In this document: positions 17,804 through 26,680 of the stretch, piece after piece
Layout of the letters: every line of letters begins with the position of its first letter
Position numbering within the stretch: position 1 is the first letter of the stretch
Assembly: GCF_022354465.1 (NCBI RefSeq)
Contig: NZ_CP092361.1
Span: forward strand, 310,001-374,000
Origin: Wielerella bovis
GTDB taxonomy: Bacteria > Pseudomonadota > Gammaproteobacteria > Burkholderiales > Neisseriaceae
Reading direction: 5' to 3'
DNA length: 64,000 nucleotides
Notes under the pieces: model-generated
Database searches by the model: none
Seen by the model: the letters and a program-made list of their open reading frames with translations, nothing else
Told to the model about the DNA's origin: nothing
Made by a program: the position numbers and the translations under genes

Positions 17804-19225
17804 TTACAAGCTTAATTTGCCTTGTGCTAAACCAATGGCTGCGATGATTGCGCCAATAAATACAATGGCAACGATGATTTTTTCAATCGTGGTAAATGCC
17901 ACTTCTTTGTTTTCTTTGCGCGCCCAAACGTAGACGAAAGTGCCAGGAGCATACAGCAATGCAGATAATAATAAGTATTCCACACCAGCCGCGTAAATCA
18001 ACCAAATACCGTAAACTACACCTACCCATGCAATAACGGTGTCTTTAACCAAATCTTTGTCACCCATTTCGTAAGTTTCTTTACGCATGGTCAGCAAGGC
18101 TGCGTAACCTGCAGAGAATAAGTAAGGCAGCAAAATCATGGAAGTTGCCAGTAAAATTAATTTCAAATATGTCCCTGCGGAAAATAGGGTAATAATCAGG
18201 AATAATTGAATGCAGCCGTTGGTTATCCACAATGCGTTGGCAGGTACACCATTTTTGTTTTCTTTGTGGAAAAATGCGGGCATCGTGCCATCTTTTGATG
18301 CGGCATACAGTGTTTCGCTACAAAACAAAATCCATGATAACAATGCACCCAATAGTGAAACGATTAAACCAATGGAAATAAATGCTGCACCCCAAGAACC
18401 AACTGCGCGTTCTAACACATAAGCCATTGAGGGATTTTTTAAACCTGCCAATTCAGGCTGTGTCATAATACCTGCGGACAAAACATTAACCAATACCAAT
18501 AAAGCCAATACGCCGATAAAGCCTAAAATGGTTGCTTTGCCTACATCGCTGCGTTTTTCTGCGCGTGCAGAATACAAACTTGCACCTTCAATACCGATAA
18601 ACACCCAAACGGTTACCAGCATCATGCTTTTGACTTGGTCTAGAACGCTACCTAGTTCAGGATTTTTCGCACCCCAAAAATCGGTGGTGAAAATATCCAT
18701 TTTGAAGCTAATCAATGCGATAGCGATAAATGTGATGAGTGGTACGACTTTGGCAATAGTAATAATGGTATTTACAAAAGTGGCTTCTTTAATACCGCGC
18801 AATACCAAAGCATGAGTTGCCCATAAGAGAATGGATGCTGCAATAATAGCGGTAGGCGTATTGCCCTCTCCAAATACAGGGAAGAAATAGCCCAAAGTAC
18901 CAAATAGCAGCACCAAATAACCTACGTTACCAATCCATGCGCTAATCCAGTAGCCCCAAGCAGAAGAAAAACCTAAATAATGACCAAAACCTGCTTTGGC
19001 ATAGGCATAAACACCAGCGTCCAAATCGGGTTTTCTATTTGCAAGCGTTTGAAAAACAAAGGCAAGACAGAGCATGCCGATTGCGGTAATAATCCAACCA
19101 ATTAAAATAGCGCCTGCTTCCGCACCTTCTGCCATATTTTGCGGTAACGAGAAAATGCCACCGCCAATCATAGAACCAATAACTAAAGCCGTTAGCGACC
19201 CTAGTTTTAATTTATTGTCTGACAT
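17804..19225 (-). CDS. arcD: Arginine/ornithine antiporter
   Basis: 473 residues, APC-superfamily transporter with about 12-13 membrane spans. It imports arginine in exchange for ornithine. The family signature LGSLTALVIGSMIGGGIFSL is at the N-terminus and GIEGASLYSARAEKRSDVGK is in the middle. First gene of arcDABC on the minus strand, downstream of a well-placed FNR-type promoter. Complete. Confidence 0.93.
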   Translation of the reverse strand: MSDNKLKLGSLTALVIGSMIGGGIFSLPQNMAEGAEAGAILIGWIITAIGMLCLAFVFQTLANRKPDLDAGVYAYAKAGFGHYLGFSSAWGYWISAWIGNVGYLVLLFGTLGYFFPVFGEGNTPTAIIAASILLWATHALVLRGIKEATFVNTIITIAKVVPLITFIAIALISFKMDIFTTDFWGAKNPELGSVLDQVKSMMLVTVWVFIGIEGASLYSARAEKRSDVGKATILGFIGVLALLVLVNVLSAGIMTQPELAGLKNPSMAYVLERAVGSWGAAFISIGLIVSLLGALLSWILFCSETLYAASKDGTMPAFFHKENKNGVPANALWITNGCIQLFLIITLFSAGTYLKLILLATSMILLPYLFSAGYAALLTMRKETYEMGDKDLVKDTVIAWVGVVYGIWLIYAAGVEYLLLSALLYAPGTFVYVWARKENKEVAFTTIEKIIVAIVFIGAIIAAIGLAQGKLSL

Positions 19226-19381
19226 AGAAATACTCCCTTCAAAATACCTGCATACTCACGCTAATTAAATTTAAAGACACAATCCCAGAATACGGAAAAT
19301 CCGCAAAGTAAATTGTGAAATAATATGGCGAAGATGCGAGTATTATTGTTAATAATGTGTGTAAATTTGCTTACAAACGGC

Positions 19382-19422
19382 ATAATACACCTTTGTGGAA
19401 AGGTTTCATTGATTTACATCAA
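19382..19422 (-). promoter_or_regulatory. FNR-dependent class II promoter of arcDABC
   Basis: A perfect FNR box, TTGATTTACATCAA (TTGAT-N4-ATCAA), occupies 19409-19422. On the minus strand a -10 element TATTAT lies at 19387-19382. The centre-to-centre distance is 31 bp, exactly that of class II FNR promoters with the activator at -41.5; the predicted start is near 19374. Anaerobic induction of the arc operon follows by inference. Confidence 0.75.
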
Positions 19423-19882
19423 GTTAATCACGCTATTTTCAGGCTGCCTAAAAAAATAATCTGCTTTTATTTTAAAATACTTGAAATATAAAATTTTATT
19501 TTTAGGTAAAAAAACGACATAATATTTTTTTGATAGAGTAATTGAATAGAATGAGGTGGTGAGTAGCTATATATTTAATGTAATAAGGTAAGCCAATGTA
19601 ATACTTAATGGTTATTTAAATATTTGTAAAACCTATTCAGGCTGCCTGAAAACTTGTATCTAATCATTTTTAAATTAAAACAAATGGTTAAATATGATAA
19701 GTGTCAGATTCAAGAATCTGACCTATAATTTGGAGTTCTACAAGATTTCAATCAATAAACTGTTTTTCAAATAGATAAAGATGATGTGATGATATTTGAA
19801 CTAAACAGAGAAACTTTCGTTTCAGGCAGCCTGAAAGTCAGTTTGCCTGATTTTTTAAACTTTTTGATACTAAGGAACTGAT
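19423..19882. other. Gene-free AT-rich stretch between the arc promoter and glmS
   Basis: No convincing gene. It contains single uptake sequences at about 19438, 19637 and 19821 and a 20-bp inverted repeat GTCAGATTCAAGAATCTGAC at 19703-19722, a motif that recurs at 38034 in variant form. glmS has AAGGA six bases before its ATG; I could not place its promoter with confidence. Confidence 0.4.
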
Positions 19883-21727
19883 ATGTGCGGTATCGTTGGC
19901 GCTATTCGCAGCGCAAATCACAATGTGGTTGAATTTCTCACAGACGGCTTGAAACGTCTGGAATATCGTGGCTATGACTCATCTGGCATTGCCGTGTTGA
20001 TGGACGGCAAAATCAAGCGCGTGCGCCGTGTCGGTCGCGTGGCAAACATGGAGGCTGCCGCCCACGACAAAGGCGTAAGCGGACAAATCGGCATTGGACA
20101 CACACGCTGGGCAACGCACGGTGGCGTAACCGAACCCAATGCGCACCCCCATATTTCGGGCGACAAAATCGCAGTTGTCCACAACGGCATTATTGAAAAT
20201 TTTGAAGCCGAACGCAGCCGTTTGCGCGAATTGGGCTACGAATTTGAATCGCAAACCGACACTGAAGTGATTTCCCACAGCGTGCGCCACGAATACGAAC
20301 AAAACGGCGGCGATTTGTTTGTGGCGGTTCAGGCTGCCTGCAAGCGTTTTCACGGCGCGTATGCGATTGCGGTAATGGCGCAGGATAATTCTCAAAACAT
20401 GGTGGTGGCGCGTATGGGCTGCCCGCTTTTGGTGGCGTTTGGCGAAGGCGAGACGTTTATCGCGTCTGACGTGTCTGCCGTGATTGCGTTCACGCGCCAA
20501 ATCAGTTATTTGGAAGACGGCGATGTGGCATTGTTGCAGGCTGGCAGCTTTGTGAAATTGGTTAATAAAAACGGCGAAGATGTGCAACGTGAAGTGAAAA
20601 CATCGGGTTTGTCGTTGGCGTCTTTGGAATTGGGCGCGTACAACCATTTCATGCAAAAAGAAATCCACGAGCAGCCACGCGCCGTAGCTGACACCGCCGA
20701 AGTGTTTTTGGATGGTGGCTTTATTCCTGAAAATTTTGGCAAAAACGCGCCACAGGTTTTCCAAGAGATTGACAGCATTAAGATTTTGGCGTGTGGCACA
20801 TCGTATTATTCCGCTTTGACCAGCAAATATTGGCTGGAATCCATTGCCAAAATCCCCACCGATGTGGAAATCGCCAGCGAATACCGTTACCGCGATGTCA
20901 TCGCCAATCCGAAACAGTTGATTATCACGATTTCGCAATCGGGCGAGACTTTGGACACGATGGAAGCCTTGAAATTCGCGCAATCTTTGGGACACAAACA
21001 CAGCTTGTCCATTTGCAATGTGATGGAATCGGCTTTGCCGCGCAACAGTGAATTGGTGTTGTACACACGCGCAGGGGCGGAAATTGGTGTGGCATCCACC
21101 AAAGCATTTACCACACAACTGGTTGTTTTATTTGGTTTGGCGGTTACTTTGGGCAGAATGCACGGTTTGGTTTCCGATGAAAAATTGGCAGCTTACACGC
21201 AAGAATTGCGCGAACTTTCAGGCAGCATTCAACACGCTTTGAACCTTGAACCGCAAATCGCGGCATGGGCGCAGAAATTTGCGAAAAAATCCAGCGCATT
21301 GTTCTTGGGGCGAGGCATTCATTACCCGATTGCTTTGGAAGGCGCGTTGAAATTAAAAGAAATTACCTATATTCACGCGGAAGCCTATCCTGCTGGCGAA
21401 TTGAAGCATGGCCCACTCGCTTTGGTTGATGAGAATATGCCCGTTGTGGTCATCGCGCCGCATGACGGTTTGCTGGATAAAGTGAAAGCGAATATGCAGG
21501 AAGTATCGGCGCGTGGCGGCGAGCTGTTTGTGTTTACCGATTTGGACAGCGATTATGAAGGTGGGGTAGACAATATCCACATTATTCGCACGCCGCGTCA
21601 TGTTGGTGTTTTGTCGCCGATTGTGCATACAATTCCTGTGCAATTATTGGCGTATCACACGGCTTTGGCGCGTGGCACCGATGTAGATAAACCGCGTAAT
21701 TTGGCGAAATCGGTTACGGTGGAATAA
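19883..21727 (+). CDS. glmS: Glutamine-fructose-6-phosphate aminotransferase (isomerising)
   Basis: 614 residues, normal length. Makes glucosamine-6-phosphate from fructose-6-phosphate and glutamine, the entry to UDP-GlcNAc for peptidoglycan, LOS and capsule. Class II glutaminase domain with N-terminal nucleophile Cys after Met ([10 protein letters not shown]), [19 protein letters not shown] (about residue 73), and two SIS sugar-isomerase domains ([17 protein letters not shown] about 305; [20 protein letters not shown] about 475). The C-terminus [13 protein letters not shown] is the canonical end. No glmS ribozyme is recognisable in the leader. Confidence 0.96.
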   Translation: MCGIVGAIRSANHNVVEFLTDGLKRLEYRGYDSSGIAVLMDGKIKRVRRVGRVANMEAAAHDKGVSGQIGIGHTRWATHGGVTEPNAHPHISGDKIAVVHNGIIENFEAERSRLRELGYEFESQTDTEVISHSVRHEYEQNGGDLFVAVQAACKRFHGAYAIAVMAQDNSQNMVVARMGCPLLVAFGEGETFIASDVSAVIAFTRQISYLEDGDVALLQAGSFVKLVNKNGEDVQREVKTSGLSLASLELGAYNHFMQKEIHEQPRAVADTAEVFLDGGFIPENFGKNAPQVFQEIDSIKILACGTSYYSALTSKYWLESIAKIPTDVEIASEYRYRDVIANPKQLIITISQSGETLDTMEALKFAQSLGHKHSLSICNVMESALPRNSELVLYTRAGAEIGVASTKAFTTQLVVLFGLAVTLGRMHGLVSDEKLAAYTQELRELSGSIQHALNLEPQIAAWAQKFAKKSSALFLGRGIHYPIALEGALKLKEITYIHAEAYPAGELKHGPLALVDENMPVVVIAPHDGLLDKVKANMQEVSARGGELFVFTDLDSDYEGGVDNIHIIRTPRHVGVLSPIVHTIPVQLLAYHTALARGTDVDKPRNLAKSVTVE

Positions 21728-21738
21728 TTTAGTTGTAT

Positions 21739-21789
21739 AAAAAGGCAGCCTGAAAGCAAATTTAAGCTTTGTTTTCAGGCTGCCTTTTG
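21739..21789 (+). terminator. DUS inverted-repeat terminator after glmS
   Basis: AAAAAGGCAGCCTGAAAGCAAA pairs with TTTGTTTTCAGGCTGCCTTTT around an AGCTT-containing loop. Confidence 0.75.
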
Positions 21790-21934
21790 CATATTTTATT
21801 TAGATTAAAATTAGATTCTTGCAAAATTTTCAGGCTGCCTTTTAATTTCCTTAGCAATCTAATAATGAAAAAATAATGTTGTTTTACATGATTTTGTTAA
21901 AATAGGCAGCCTGAAAAAATCACATATTTTTATT

Positions 21935-22642
21935 ATGAAACCACACAATATCGCCTTACTCCCAGCCGCAGGTGTAGGCAGTCGCTTCGGTGCGAATATC
22001 CCCAAACAATACGCCCGTTTGTTGAACAAACCCGTTTTGCAACACACAATCGATTTATTTGCCGCCAATCCGCGCATCAGCCAAATTGCCGTTGTCGTCT
22101 CGCCCAACGATGACTGGTTTGACGATTGCATTACCTTGCCGCCACAAGCCGCCGTGTATCGTGTCGGCGGCAACAGTCGCGCCGAAAGCATTGCCAATGG
22201 CTTGGCTTATTTGTTGCGCCACAAAATAATTGGCGAAACCGACACCGTTTTGGTACACGATGCCGCACGCTGTTGTTTGCCGCAAACCGCACTCAATCGT
22301 TTGCTGGACGCTTTGGAACAAGACCACGAAAATCGCGGCGCAATTCTCGCCATTCCTGTGGCAGATACGTTGAAACGGCAAACGCCAAACGCGCCACATA
22401 TAGCCCACACTGTATCGCGCGAATATTTGTGGCAAGCGCAAACACCGCAAGCGTTTCAGGCTGCCTTATTGCATCACGCTTTGCAACAAGCAGATTTGGC
22501 GCAAATAACCGATGATGCTTCGGCGATAGAATTATTAGGCATCCAGCCGATTTTGGTAGAAGGCGACAGTCGCAACATCAAACTCACGCGCCCCGATGAT
22601 GCACGATTGGCAGCGTATTTTTTGCAAAATCCAGATAATTGA
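21935..22642 (+). CDS. ispD: 2-C-methyl-D-erythritol 4-phosphate cytidylyltransferase
   Basis: 235 residues. Third step of the MEP isoprenoid pathway: MEP + CTP to CDP-ME. The nucleotidyltransferase N-terminus LLPAAGVGSRFGANIPKQY carries the CTP-binding Gly-rich loop and Lys; LVHDAARCCLPQ contains the signature Asp/Arg. Downstream ispF is separated by two small genes. An uptake sequence is read in frame as FQAA. Confidence 0.93.
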   Translation: MKPHNIALLPAAGVGSRFGANIPKQYARLLNKPVLQHTIDLFAANPRISQIAVVVSPNDDWFDDCITLPPQAAVYRVGGNSRAESIANGLAYLLRHKIIGETDTVLVHDAARCCLPQTALNRLLDALEQDHENRGAILAIPVADTLKRQTPNAPHIAHTVSREYLWQAQTPQAFQAALLHHALQQADLAQITDDASAIELLGIQPILVEGDSRNIKLTRPDDARLAAYFLQNPDN

Positions 22643-22727
22643 CCAGATGTGCCAAGTAAAAGGCAGCCTGAAAACCGTCCGATGTGCTAACATTTACATC
22701 ATAAATCAACATACCACACCACACACA

Positions 22728-22994
22728 ATGGAATTAGACGACCGCTCTCTATTTATCCTATTGTTTACATTTGTCCTGATGGCACTCATTGTCTTTCCGA
22801 CCATGCACAAATTGCGACAACGCGAAAAACAACTCGGTTATCCCAAAGAACATGAAACGCTAGATGATGTCCGCTTTTTAGTCGCTATCAACGAAGAAAT
22901 ATTGGCACAAAGCTGTTTTCGCCGCGTAACGGGAGGCAGCCTGAAACAAGCCAAAGCCTATATTGAACAAATCAAACAACAGACTAAATCATGA
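22728..22994 (+). CDS. Small membrane-anchored protein of unknown function
   Basis: 88 residues from the ATG at 22728 (MELDDRSLFIL). One N-terminal membrane span (LFILLFTFVLMALIVFP) is followed by a charged cytoplasmic tail. An uptake sequence is read in frame as GGSLKQA. I see no strong Shine-Dalgarno. It overlaps the next gene by four bases (ATGA at 22991), so the pair is translationally coupled. Its position between ispD and ispF suggests one operon. No family recognised. Confidence 0.6.
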   Translation: MELDDRSLFILLFTFVLMALIVFPTMHKLRQREKQLGYPKEHETLDDVRFLVAINEEILAQSCFRRVTGGSLKQAKAYIEQIKQQTKS

Positions 22995-23389
22995 AACTTG
23001 CCCCCATTTTATGCATCAGCCTATGGCTCACGGCATGTGCAAACCCATTGCCCGAAAAATTTACCGCCCAAAATCTGCAACTGATTGTGTACCAAAATCA
23101 ACAAGGCGAACGCATTTTGCCCACACCACGCGCCGCAGGCGAACAACGCACCGCCGCATGGCAAAAATGGCTGACAACGCATCGCAATCAATGGGATACA
23201 TCTGCCAATCAAAGCGTTTCAGGCAGCACACAATGGTGCGCCCAATGGCAAGAAAATGGCACAGAACAACGTATTTGCAAACGCAATGGCGACACGCTGG
23301 TGTGGTTTGCGTATGGCGTATTGCGCGATAAAAACAGCATACACGATGCCGATAAAATTTGGATTGGCAGCCTGAAAACAACAGAATAA
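22991..23389 (+). CDS. Small lipoprotein of unknown function
   Basis: 132 residues. Signal sequence with lipobox LTAC (Cys at about residue 17), so predicted to be lipid-anchored. The mature part is polar with several Trp residues (WQKWLTTHRNQWD, STQWCAQWQENG) and two Cys. Start overlaps the stop of the previous gene by four bases. 12 bp separate it from ispF. An uptake sequence encodes GSLK at the C-terminus. No function recognised. Confidence 0.65.
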   Translation: MKLAPILCISLWLTACANPLPEKFTAQNLQLIVYQNQQGERILPTPRAAGEQRTAAWQKWLTTHRNQWDTSANQSVSGSTQWCAQWQENGTEQRICKRNGDTLVWFAYGVLRDKNSIHDADKIWIGSLKTTE

Positions 23390-23401
23390 GGAAAACATCA
23401 C

Positions 23402-23881
23402 ATGAATTTACGCATAGGACAAGGTTACGATGTACATCGTTTGGTTGCCAATCGCCCACTGATTTTGGGCGGCATCACCATTCCATTTGACAAAGGTTTG
23501 GACGGACATTCCGATGCCGATGCCTTATTACACGCCATTACCGATGCCCTGCTCGGCGCAGCAGCTTTGGGCGATATTGGCAAATTATTCCCTGATACCG
23601 CCGCCGAAAACAAAGATGCCGACAGCCGCGAATTGTTGCGCGTAGCCTATGCTGCCGTACAGCAAGCAGGTTGGCGTGTGGTTAATGTGGATAGCACGAT
23701 TATCGCGCAACAGCCGAAATTGCGGGGTTATATTGATGCGATGCGCGCCAATATTGCTGCTGATTTGGGTTTGGACATCGGCGCGGTTAATGTGAAAGGT
23801 AAAACCAATGAAAAATTGGGCTATTTAGGGCGCATGGAAGGGATTGAAGCGCAGGCGGTGGTGTTATTAACGGAGGTTTAA
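23402..23881 (+). CDS. ispF: 2-C-methyl-D-erythritol 2,4-cyclodiphosphate synthase
   Basis: 159 residues, the usual length. Cyclises CDP-ME-2-phosphate to MEcPP with release of CMP. The zinc site is visible as GYDVHR (D and H at the N-terminus), with [20 protein letters not shown] and the later [20 protein letters not shown]. Ribosome site AAGGAA. Likely last gene of the ispD-lipoprotein-ispF operon. Confidence 0.95.
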   Translation: MNLRIGQGYDVHRLVANRPLILGGITIPFDKGLDGHSDADALLHAITDALLGAAALGDIGKLFPDTAAENKDADSRELLRVAYAAVQQAGWRVVNVDSTIIAQQPKLRGYIDAMRANIAADLGLDIGAVNVKGKTNEKLGYLGRMEGIEAQAVVLLTEV

Positions 23882-23909
23882 AGGTTTTCAGGCTGCCTAA
23901 CATCAGAAA

Positions 23910-24467
23910 ATGCTTAATAGGTTTATTAATAAACAATTTTCCAAATTTATTTTTAAAAGAAATATAGTCATGCACTTTGAAAATAAAGAAGCTTTTTTTG
24001 CATACTTTTTAGATGATAATTGGACTATATCTAAAAAACTACTGAACGATAAGAATTGGCAGGCAATTCCTGTGCCTAATATGCTGACATTAATTGAATC
24101 GGAATGGCTTGCTAAAAGTATTTTCTTATTCGGACATGAATATTTGGAATATTCGTTTGAACACAATGGTGATGTACAAATGAAAGTCGTCATGAATAGT
24201 CCCGATAATTTGATGTGTTCAGAATTTGATAATTCTTATAAATATATGATGATTACCAATGAAAATTTGGATTTTGTTTATTTTAAAAATCAAAATAATC
24301 TATACCATCTCTTTTGTGGAACGCCAGATTTTGTATTGAACTGCATTAATTGCTCTTTGAATATGGCAAGAAAAATTTTCTTCTCGTATGGTGTGAATGA
24401 TTATATAGAAGGAACAGATGAGTTTAATTATTTGAGAAATATATGGTTTACTTATCAAGGGGAATAA
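23910..24467 (+). CDS. Hypothetical protein, AT-rich
   Basis: 185 residues if started at 23910, or 165 from the ATG at 23970 (MHFENKEAFFAYFLDDNW), which looks more natural as the start of a folded domain; neither has a strong ribosome site. Acidic and aromatic-rich (WTISKKLLNDKNW, IFLFGHEYLEYSFEHNGD, CGTPDFVLNCINCSLNM), soluble. AT content is well above ispF. Size, charge and position next to a toxin-antitoxin pair recall immunity proteins of contact-dependent or polymorphic toxins, but that is only a resemblance in style. Confidence 0.5.
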   Translation: MLNRFINKQFSKFIFKRNIVMHFENKEAFFAYFLDDNWTISKKLLNDKNWQAIPVPNMLTLIESEWLAKSIFLFGHEYLEYSFEHNGDVQMKVVMNSPDNLMCSEFDNSYKYMMITNENLDFVYFKNQNNLYHLFCGTPDFVLNCINCSLNMARKIFFSYGVNDYIEGTDEFNYLRNIWFTYQGE

Positions 24468-24627
24468 TGAGCAGAAGCTGGGTAATTACTACCCACGCAA
24501 AATAAATAAATTTCATTAAACTATTTTCAGGCAGCCTATATCATCATATTTGATATAAACATGATTTTAAATAATTCAATGATTAAAATTAGTTTTCAGG
24601 CAGCCTGAAAATTTTATGGAGAAAATA

Positions 24628-24870
24628 ATGAGCCAACTAATTGTGAATATTCAAGATAAAGTCATCAGTCAAATGTTTGCTTATACGGCACAACATCAAG
24701 TTTCTTTTGACGAAATGACGGAAAAATTGTGGGTTGAATTTTTGCAAAAACAATCCCAAAAACAAGTCATTGATGAAGATTTTTTGCAACTATTAGATAA
24801 AACCAAAGGCATTTGGAAAAATGGCGATGGATTGGCGTTTCAAGAGAAATTGCGTTCGGAATGGGAATAA
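24628..24870 (+). CDS. Antitoxin of a VapBC-like pair
   Basis: 80 residues from the ATG at 24628, with GGAGAAA nine bases upstream. N-terminal segment SQLIVNIQDKVISQMFAYTA, then a helical Glu/Lys-rich body and the C-terminal tail KTKGIWKNGDGLAFQEKLR, which resembles the toxin-wrapping tail of small antitoxins paired with PIN toxins. Stop codon three bases before the toxin ATG at 24874. The call rests mainly on the downstream PIN gene. Confidence 0.6.
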   Translation: MSQLIVNIQDKVISQMFAYTAQHQVSFDEMTEKLWVEFLQKQSQKQVIDEDFLQLLDKTKGIWKNGDGLAFQEKLRSEWE

Positions 24871-24873
24871 ATC

Positions 24874-25261
24874 ATGAAAAAAATATTTATTGGATTCTGT
24901 GATTTTGATTGACCATTTTAACAATATTCATCAAGCAACTGATTTTATTAAACAACATTATCATGAATGTTGTATTTCTGCGATTACGCGAGCCGAAGTT
25001 TTGGTAGGATTTGATGAAACGGAAAAATCATCTGTTATCCCGATTTTAAACGGATTTGAATTGTTGAATATTGATAAAAATATTGTAGATATGACCGCGC
25101 AATTTTGTCAAAAATACCGCACCAAATTGCCTGATGCATTGCAAGTGTCTGTGGCAATTTGCCATAATTTGATTTTGGTTAGCCGAAATAGCAAAGATTT
25201 TAAAGAAAATCAAAGTTATCTTGGGCGAGAGAATTTGGTTTTGTGTCCGTATGTTTTGTAA
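24874..25261 (+). pseudogene. PIN-domain toxin (VapC-like), frameshifted in a poly-A tract
   Basis: PIN-domain ribonuclease toxin. From the ATG at 24874 translation ends after 12 codons. If the A7 run at 24877-24883 had six A residues, the frame would read MKKYLLDSVILIDHFN, a textbook VapC N-terminus with the first catalytic Asp, and continue to 25261 with ISAITRAEVLVGF (conserved Glu), LPDALQVSVAICHNLI (third acidic residue) and LVSRNSKDF. The rest of the chain is intact, so the lesion is recent, a slippage variant or a base-call error. A TTG at 24890 could start an N-terminally shortened form. Confidence 0.7.
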
Positions 25262-25427
25262 ATTCAAAGTTCAGGCTGCCTGAAAAATTAATTTTGAAAT
25301 ATAAGGAATGAAATATAATGTACAATGACTATCAATAATCATCAATTTAATCAATATGATACACGTCATCCCTTGTTTAGTAGGTTACCTTTTTTTGAAC
25401 TATGGTTAAATATTTTGGAGTGAACAC

Positions 25428-26411
25428 ATGAAACAAATTTCCACAATCAAACTTTTAAATGCTGAAAAACGCAATGGTTTTATTCACAAAGTAAATGAAA
25501 CTGATGAAAGAGATTTTGTGTTTGTTGAAAAAGAATTAATCAATTTGAAATTTGAAGATTTGACTGAAGGCATGGAAGTGCAATTTGAAGCGCATAGTCA
25601 TTTTGCCAACAAGGTAACATTACCCGAAGTTAGGTCAACAGAAAAATTCGTTCAATCCCAAATTAAACATTTGAATACAGAGAAACGAAATGGTGTCATT
25701 TGTAAGCTCAATGAAAATGATGAAAAGGATTTTATATTTATTGAGAAAGAATTATTAAATATTCCATTTGATGATTTGAAAATCGGTATGGTTGTTCAAT
25801 TTGAACCAAAGGGTTTTTTTGCTAATAAAATTCAACTTGTTCAATCAAGTACAGAAAAGGTTATTGTTCATACAATAAATAATACATCTACTAATACATT
25901 AGCAAATAATTTTCCTAATGTGATTCATTCCATTATTCAAGTAATAAAGCAAAATGCTCAAAATATTGATGACCCTTTTGTTTTTGAGGATTATGCGCAC
26001 ACTATTTTGAAAATGCTTGTTCCTGAAGTGTATACCAGTCCACGAGATAAACAAGCTGGATTGTTTGATGGTTTGTTTAAATATAAAAATTTAGAAGTGA
26101 TTTATGATTGTACCTTATCTAAAAATTTTAAAGAGTATAAAGAAAATCAAATTGCCAATTATATTAATCAAATACAGCAACAATCTATTACCATTAATAA
26201 AGAAAGAATTGGTTTAAGTGGCAATTCAACCAAACAAATTTGGGTTATTACCAAAGATAAAACAGAACTATTTCAAACACATCGCGGTACAACCGATATT
26301 CGCATTAAAGAAGTAAGTATTTTCAGTTTGATTGATTTGTTGAATAAGAAATTGGCGAATATTGATTATGACCCATTAGATGCAATTGATGATTTAAAAG
26401 ACATTAAATAA
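25428..26411 (+). CDS. Protein with two cold-shock-like repeats and a nuclease-like C-terminal domain
   Basis: 327 residues, ribosome site TTGGAG. Two repeats of about 80 residues open the chain (KRNGFIHKVNETDERDFVFV and KRNGVICKLNENDEKDFIFI), each shaped like a cold-shock OB-fold that could bind nucleic acid. From about 180 on, FVFEDYAHTILKMLV, then DKQAGLFDGLFKYKNLEVIY and DCTLSKNFKEYKENQIANYI resemble the restriction-endonuclease (PD-(D/E)XK) layout: a helix with Glu, Asp, a beta strand with an acidic residue, then a helix with Gln/Lys. The catalytic Lys position is unclear. AT-rich, alone next to a toxin-antitoxin pair. A defence or DNA-processing role is inference. Confidence 0.55.
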   Translation: MKQISTIKLLNAEKRNGFIHKVNETDERDFVFVEKELINLKFEDLTEGMEVQFEAHSHFANKVTLPEVRSTEKFVQSQIKHLNTEKRNGVICKLNENDEKDFIFIEKELLNIPFDDLKIGMVVQFEPKGFFANKIQLVQSSTEKVIVHTINNTSTNTLANNFPNVIHSIIQVIKQNAQNIDDPFVFEDYAHTILKMLVPEVYTSPRDKQAGLFDGLFKYKNLEVIYDCTLSKNFKEYKENQIANYINQIQQQSITINKERIGLSGNSTKQIWVITKDKTELFQTHRGTTDIRIKEVSIFSLIDLLNKKLANIDYDPLDAIDDLKDIK

Positions 26412-26426
26412 TTTCGGGAGTACAAC

Positions 26427-26528
26427 ATACCCAAAACCAAAAGAACTGACCTGAAATCCAGCTTAATCATCGGTGTAGCTTTACTCGCCATCGGGCAAGC
26501 CTACGAATTTAACTATTCTGGTGCATAA
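26427..26528 (+). pseudogene. Possible short membrane peptide with ATA in place of a start codon
   Basis: A 33-codon frame reads PKTKRTDLKSSLIIGVALLA and ends GQAYEFNYSGA. GGGAG sits six bases before an ATA where an ATG would be expected. It has one hydrophobic segment. Either a decayed small gene or translation from a non-standard start; low certainty. Confidence 0.25.
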
Positions 26529-26680
26529 GCCTGCAGCCATGCACAAAACGTGTAACTTATACAAAATTACAAAATAATATTCAATAGTAGGAAATGCATT
26601 TATTATAAACACGGTTTTCAGGCTGTCTTTAAACCCCAAAATGCAGCCTGAAACCCCATTTTTCTAACAAAGGAAACATT

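Noticed and set aside
19979..21118. A 379-codon open frame on the minus strand opposite glmS.
   Set aside because: It is a shadow of the strongly biased glmS codons: rich in His, Gln, Phe and Arg, no ribosome site, no recognisable domain.
25294..25319. TTGAAA and TATAAT as a promoter for the OB-nuclease-like gene.
   Set aside because: The spacer is only 14 bp, too short for a normal sigma-70 promoter, although TATAAT itself is perfect.
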